Below the pieces are notes generated by a model that was not told where the DNA came from, did not search any database, and worked only from the letters and a program-made list of their open reading frames with translations. 64,000 nucleotides of DNA from Paraburkholderia flagellata (lineage in GTDB: Bacteria; Pseudomonadota; Gammaproteobacteria; Burkholderiales; Burkholderiaceae): assembly GCF_021390645.1 (NCBI RefSeq), contig NZ_JAJEJT010000005.1, forward strand, positions 310,001 through 374,000, given 5' to 3'. Made by a program: the position numbers and the translations under genes. The stretch's first letter is position 1; every line of letters begins with the position of its first letter. Shown here piece after piece: positions 60,053-64,000 of the stretch.

Positions 60053-61390
60053 CTAGTCGACAGATAGTCGCCGGGCAACGAGGGGAATGCCGGCAACCAG
60101 CATAAAGGCTGCAAGTGCTTGAACGGCTCCCGCCGTTATGAATCCGCTTGCGTAACTTCCAGAGACGTCCTTCACATAACCGGTCAACCACGGAGTAAGG
60201 AAACCGGCGACGTTCGCTACCGAACTGATGAGCGGAACGGCCAGGGTCGTTTCAGCCGCTTTCATGAACCGCATCGGGATTTGCCAGAATAGCGACACGC
60301 CTGCACCGGTTCCCGCGATCGCGAGCGCGAGCGTGAAAAACGTCATCGTCCGATCGCTGTGCCACGAAAAAACCAGCACAATCAAGCTCGCGACGCTGAC
60401 GAGTGATGCAATCGCGGCATGCCAACGAACGTCTCGATACCGGCTCGCAAAAGTCGAAAATGCGATATTGCCTCCCGCACCGACCAGGCAGATCGCTGCA
60501 ATTGCGTTGCCGATGTCCCGGTATCCACCAAATCCCGCTTCGCGCAGAATAGTCGGCATGAAGAAGCCCAAGGCCGAATTCGCGGTCAGAATACAAAAGT
60601 AGATCGCAGCCAGTATCCAGATCATCGGATTGGCGAAAAGCGCCGATGATTTTCCCGTCGTTGGAGCGAAGCTCCGTCGATCTTCCGCGACACTGTGCAA
60701 TATCAGTTCGCGTTCGCGCGCCGATAGCCACCTGGCGCTAGCCGGTCCGTCCGGAAGCACAAAGGCAGCGACGCAACCGAGCAATACCGTGGGTACGGCC
60801 TGCAGCACGAACATCCACCGCCAACCGGCAAGCCCCAGAATCCCGCTCATATGTTCGAGCACGAAGCCGCCGCTCACGCCAACCGCAATGGTCGAGCAGA
60901 TGGCCGCAGAATGGAAGATGCTGAAATTACGCGTACGACGTTTTGTTGGAAACCATTCGTTGAAGTAGAGAATCACGCCAGGATAGAATCCTGCTTCGAA
61001 AGCACCGAGAAGGAATCGAAGTGCATAGAACATCGTTGGCGAACTGACGAACATCATCGCGACGCTCGTCAATCCCCAGCCAATTGCAATTGCAGAGATG
61101 AGGGTTCGCGCGCCCCAGCGTTGTTGAAGCGCTGTAGCCGGAACCCCCATGACGACGTAGCCTAGAAAGAACAGCCCTGCGCCGAGACCGTACACCGTTT
61201 CGCTAAAGCGCAGATCGGACAGCATCTGAAGCTTCGCGAAGGCCACGTTGGCACGGTCCACCCACGCCAGCATCCACAGGCAAAAGAGGAGCGGAATGAT
61301 GCGCCATTCCGACGACAGAAATGCCTTGCTCAGTTCACGGTCCGACTCACCGACCGGTTTCACTGTATCCGCTTCGAACAACACGCTCAT
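60053..61390 (-). CDS. MFS transporter, anion:cation symporter (ACS)-like
   Basis: This 445-residue 12-TM permease carries ACS features: LFCLWMLAWVDRANVAFAKLQML in helix 1, LFFLGYVVMGVPATALQQRWGARTLI, and FLLGAFEAGFYPGVILYFNEWFP. The ATG (MSVLFEADTV) follows GGAGAC; a GTG 18 bases upstream is also open. It lies between fumarylacetoacetase and the porin on the same strand. Together with the upstream CoA-transferase they may form a catabolic unit for an aromatic or dicarboxylic acid. Confidence 0.88.
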   Translation of the reverse strand: MSVLFEADTVKPVGESDRELSKAFLSSEWRIIPLLFCLWMLAWVDRANVAFAKLQMLSDLRFSETVYGLGAGLFFLGYVVMGVPATALQQRWGARTLISAIAIGWGLTSVAMMFVSSPTMFYALRFLLGAFEAGFYPGVILYFNEWFPTKRRTRNFSIFHSAAICSTIAVGVSGGFVLEHMSGILGLAGWRWMFVLQAVPTVLLGCVAAFVLPDGPASARWLSARERELILHSVAEDRRSFAPTTGKSSALFANPMIWILAAIYFCILTANSALGFFMPTILREAGFGGYRDIGNAIAAICLVGAGGNIAFSTFASRYRDVRWHAAIASLVSVASLIVLVFSWHSDRTMTFFTLALAIAGTGAGVSLFWQIPMRFMKAAETTLAVPLISSVANVAGFLTPWLTGYVKDVSGSYASGFITAGAVQALAAFMLVAGIPLVARRLSVD

Positions 61391-61480
61391 TGATTCGTCT
61401 CCAGGCACAAACGTCCCGATCTTCCGCCAGGATCATCTGAAGTGTTTGACCGTCCAGGTTATGCCCGGACAGTCACGCTT

Positions 61481-62800
61481 TCATTCCCATTTTGCGGGGA
61501 TGATCTCGCCGCAGTTCTCACCAAAGCCGATGCTCACGAAGCCAGGCCGCTCACACCACCCCCTCATGACAACGACGTCTCCGTCTTCGAGAAATGCGCG
61601 TGTCTCGCCGCCGGCAAGTTCGACAGGAGACTCTCCGGCACGAGACAACTCGATCAATGCACCGGCTTCCGAAGACGTCGGGCCGGAAATCGTTCCGCTA
61701 CCTAGCAGATCACCGGGGCGCAGATTGCACCCACCGATTGTGTGGTGCGCGACCATTTGCGCGATGCTCCAGTACTGGTGCCGGAAGCTCGTACGCGAAA
61801 CCCGGCTGGCACACCTCCCACTTCGTCGCGCGTCAGCTGTTTCGATAGCCACTTCCAGCTGAATATCGAACGCACGATCATCGGTCTCCTGCAAAGCCAG
61901 ATATTCCAGCGGTTGCGGATCTCCTTCCGGACGAACCCACGCCGTGCGAAACGGCGCAAGCGCGTCCATGGTGACGATCCACGGCGATATGGTGGTGGCG
62001 AAATTCTTGGCGAGGAATGGACCGAGCGGGGCCGACTCCCACGATTGAATGTCGCGCGCCGACCAGTCATTGAGCAGACAAAGGCCAAACACGTGCGCTT
62101 CGGCCGACTCAACAGGAATGCGTGCGCCCTGCTCGTTGCCAACGCCAATGAAAATGCCCAGTTCCAGTTCATAGTCCAGTCGGGCGCACGGTCCGAGTTC
62201 AGGCTCTCGCTTTCCAGCAGCAACACGTTGCCCTACTGGCCGTCGCACGGGCTGCCCCGACAACCCGATACTCGACACTCTCCCGTGGTAAGCGATCGGC
62301 ATCCACTGGAAATTCGGCGAGATCGAGCCATCCGGCCGCAGCAGCTTGACGATATTTCGCGCGTGATCGATCGACGTATAAAAGTCCGTGTAGTCGCCGA
62401 TCTGAACCGGCAGCGCATATTCGGCATTCGCTTGCGGCACGAGACAGCCTTCGAGTTCGTCAATATGTGCCTGCGCTTCGCCTTTGCTGAACCAGGCGAA
62501 GAGCGCGTGGCGCAGCGCGCGCCACGCGTGCGGCCCGAGAGCCAGGAAAGCATTCAGCGTTGGCGCAGTACAGGCCAGGACAGCCTGGGCTGCGCTCTCC
62601 GAAAGATCACCAAGCGCCGCAATGGCCTTCAGGTCGATGACGTAGTCGCCCAGGGCGACGCCGCCACGAAACGCTTCCGATGTTCCCGCACGCCGAAATA
62701 CACTGAACGGCAGGTTTTGAATCGGAAATGCGCATTCGGGCTGGTTTGCCGATTCGACCCAACTCTTCGCGGCGGCGTCGTGGGTATGATCAAGGCGCAT
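61481..62800 (-). CDS. fahA: Fumarylacetoacetase
   Basis: This 439-residue enzyme hydrolyses 4-fumarylacetoacetate to fumarate and acetoacetate at the end of tyrosine/homogentisate breakdown. The N-terminal SH3-like domain (PFSVFRRAGTSEAFRGGVALGDYVIDL) precedes the FAH core. Catalytic and metal sites are visible: DYTDFYTSIDHARNIVKLLRP (Asp and His), RLDYELELGIFIG (Glu ligands) and LLNDWSARDIQSWESAPLGPFLAKNF. It overlaps the upstream CoA-transferase stop by 11 bases. Homogentisate dioxygenase and the isomerase are not in the window, so it may serve a related fumarylpyruvate-like ring-cleavage route. Confidence 0.92.
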   Translation of the reverse strand: MRLDHTHDAAAKSWVESANQPECAFPIQNLPFSVFRRAGTSEAFRGGVALGDYVIDLKAIAALGDLSESAAQAVLACTAPTLNAFLALGPHAWRALRHALFAWFSKGEAQAHIDELEGCLVPQANAEYALPVQIGDYTDFYTSIDHARNIVKLLRPDGSISPNFQWMPIAYHGRVSSIGLSGQPVRRPVGQRVAAGKREPELGPCARLDYELELGIFIGVGNEQGARIPVESAEAHVFGLCLLNDWSARDIQSWESAPLGPFLAKNFATTISPWIVTMDALAPFRTAWVRPEGDPQPLEYLALQETDDRAFDIQLEVAIETADARRSGRCASRVSRTSFRHQYWSIAQMVAHHTIGGCNLRPGDLLGSGTISGPTSSEAGALIELSRAGESPVELAGGETRAFLEDGDVVVMRGWCERPGFVSIGFGENCGEIIPAKWE

Positions 62801-64000
62801 CGAATTCCCCGCGCAGGCTACGGCGGCTCAGCAGGATCCGCCGTTCGCGAAGCTCCTGAATCAGTGCCGGGTCGACTTCTCGCTCGGTCAGCAGTTCTAC
62901 ATTGTGTTCGCCCTGAAAAGCTGGAATGCCGGGTGCGGGCAGCGTCGCACCGCTGAAGCGCCACGGCGGCCCCGGCATGCGCATCGTCCCGCCGGTCCGG
63001 TCGTCGATCTCGACGATCGCCCCCCATTCCGCGGCCCATTCGGAATCCGCCAATTCATTCGTTGTACGTACGACGCCGATGGCAAGACCCTGTTCGCTTA
63101 CCTGCGCCTGCAGTTCGTCCAGGTCCGTGAACGTCAGAATCCATGCCCGGACCTCGGCAAGTAACGCATCGAGGTTCTGTCGCCGAAGATGGGCAGTGGC
63201 GAACCGGGGATCGAGCAGCAGATCGGTGCGCCGCATCATCGAACAGAACCGGATGAACATCGGCGTATAGATCGGACTGGCGGCGATGGTGACATGACGG
63301 CCATCCGGCATGCGAAAAATGTGCGATTCCGTGGCGCTCAGCGCTGGCGGTTCACCGTTGGTGTCCACGCCGGACAACTGTGCGCCTGCGCGTTCGTTGA
63401 CAGCCAGCATGGTCGCCGCCATCGAAACGTCCACGTGCTGGCCTTCGCCTGTCCGGTTTCGCTGCTGGAGTGCGGAGAGCACGGCGATGACGCCATGGAG
63501 ACCCGTATAGACGTCGGCATGGCTGCAGGCGTCGTTCTTCATCTCCTCCGGACCGAAGTCATAGTGCTCACGCAAAATATCGGTCAGCCCCGTCTCCGCC
63601 TGGACAGTCGGCGCAAATGCCGGTCGGTTGCGCCACGGCCCGGTCTGACCATAGCCGCTCATCGAAACATAGACAACGGCAAGGTTGAATTCACGCACCT
63701 GCTCGTAACCGAGACCAAATCGAGCGAGTGTGCCCGGCCGGAAGTTCTCGACAATGATGTCGGCCTCGCGGCACAGGTCGGCGACGATGGCTCGCGCCTC
63801 AGGCCAGTTCAAATCCAGACTGAGATTGCGTTTCCCCGCGTTCTGCTGGGCGTAGTAGACAGACATCGTTCCGATATGGGGAACGCCGCCACGGCCCGTG
63901 TCACCACTGGGCGGCTCGATCTTGATCACTTCGGCGCCAAGATCGCGCAGCGTCTTCGTACACAGCGGCCCCGCCAGCACGCGCGTGAAGTCGATAACCT
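62790..64000 (-). CDS. CaiB/BaiF (class III) CoA-transferase, 5' end beyond the window
   Basis: The visible part encodes at least 402 residues beginning VIDFTRVLAGPLCTKTLRDLGAEVIKIEPP, the usual start region, so only about ten N-terminal residues are missing beyond position 64000. The Asp of the active site fits SHADVYTGLHGVIAVLSAL, followed by RTGEGQHVDVSM. The stop overlaps the fumarylacetoacetase start, so they are co-translated. It probably activates a dicarboxylate in the same pathway. Confidence 0.88.
   Translation of the reverse strand, partial: VIDFTRVLAGPLCTKTLRDLGAEVIKIEPPSGDTGRGGVPHIGTMSVYYAQQNAGKRNLSLDLNWPEARAIVADLCREADIIVENFRPGTLARFGLGYEQVREFNLAVVYVSMSGYGQTGPWRNRPAFAPTVQAETGLTDILREHYDFGPEEMKNDACSHADVYTGLHGVIAVLSALQQRNRTGEGQHVDVSMAATMLAVNERAGAQLSGVDTNGEPPALSATESHIFRMPDGRHVTIAASPIYTPMFIRFCSMMRRTDLLLDPRFATAHLRRQNLDALLAEVRAWILTFTDLDELQAQVSEQGLAIGVVRTTNELADSEWAAEWGAIVEIDDRTGGTMRMPGPPWRFSGATLPAPGIPAFQGEHNVELLTEREVDPALIQELRERRILLSRRSLRGEFDAP

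Noticed and set aside
1..64000. CRISPR arrays, tRNA/rRNA genes, prophage modules
   Set aside because: No regularly spaced repeats, no tRNA cloverleaf or CCA-ended candidates and no phage structural genes were recognised by reading both strands.

Overview
The window is high-GC DNA with the gene repertoire of a Burkholderiales beta-proteobacterium, most likely Paraburkholderia, Caballeronia or Burkholderia. This rests on porins with an AQSSVTLYG start, a DUF4148 protein, many CaiB/BaiF CoA-transferases, Liv-type ABC uptake, ACS-family MFS permeases and FCD-type GntR regulators. No rRNA, tRNA, CRISPR array or complete insertion sequence was seen. Taxonomy is inferred from gene style only.

Region 1 (about 0.4-16.8 kb) is a catabolic block. 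After a decayed alpha/beta hydrolase and a GntR regulator come a CitE-like lyase, a Cys-less isochorismatase-fold protein, a pair of CaiB/BaiF CoA-transferases and a MaoC/FAS1-type dehydratase. A nine-gene operon follows on the same strand: periplasmic binding protein, second MaoC-like hydratase, SDR, 3-hydroxyisobutyrate-dehydrogenase-like enzyme, LivH/M/G/F-type transporter and SMP-30 lactonase. A third complete CoA-transferase diverges from it. A perfect 12-bp palindrome (AGAATGCATTCT) occurs three times, once before the dehydratase operon and twice in the divergent promoter region, so these units look like one regulon. The enzyme set (CoA transfer, hydration, citramalyl/malyl-CoA-type cleavage) resembles itaconate/mesaconate-type dicarboxylate degradation.

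Region 2 (about 17.0-27.4 kb) is a second catabolic block. Two ACS permeases, a second 3-HIBDH-like enzyme and an aldehyde dehydrogenase lie on the minus strand. They diverge from a tricarballylate-dehydrogenase-like flavoprotein, a shortened MmgE/PrpD-like protein and an MFS permease. A GntR/FCD regulator closes the block, and a shared 20-bp imperfect palindrome around GTATAC lies before the divergent operons and before the regulator.

Region 3 (about 27.5-37.7 kb) is a mosaic accessory island. Its edges hold debris: a TnpB C-terminal remnant, two outer-membrane protein fragments in opposite orientation with an orphan operator, a piece of an acyl-CoA ligase and a frameshifted Zn-type dehydrogenase. 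Its core is a compact conflict-system-like locus. Three genes overlap by four bases each (alpha/beta hydrolase with a full Ser-Asp-His set, caspase-like peptidase, and an unrecognised 502-residue protein). They converge on a roughly 1260-residue CHAT protease - STAND/NB-ARC ATPase - TPR-like protein. This is the best candidate for an undescribed system in the window.

Region 4 (37.7-47.6 kb) is an eight-gene operon for a CO-dehydrogenase-type molybdenum hydroxylase (CoxG, 2Fe-2S, Mo-binding and FAD subunits, DUF302 protein, XdhC maturation factor) with an old-yellow-enzyme reductase and an SDR. It diverges from a TetR regulator, and a thiolase follows.

Region 5 (47.8-64 kb) holds an AraC regulator, an EmrAB/NodT-type tripartite efflux operon with a MarR regulator, small stress or detoxification genes (glyoxalase-like, NTF2-like, cupin, tautomerase-like, DUF4148), a LysR regulator, an orphan superinfection-immunity-like membrane protein, an intact porin, an ACS permease, fumarylacetoacetase and a CoA-transferase cut by the window end.
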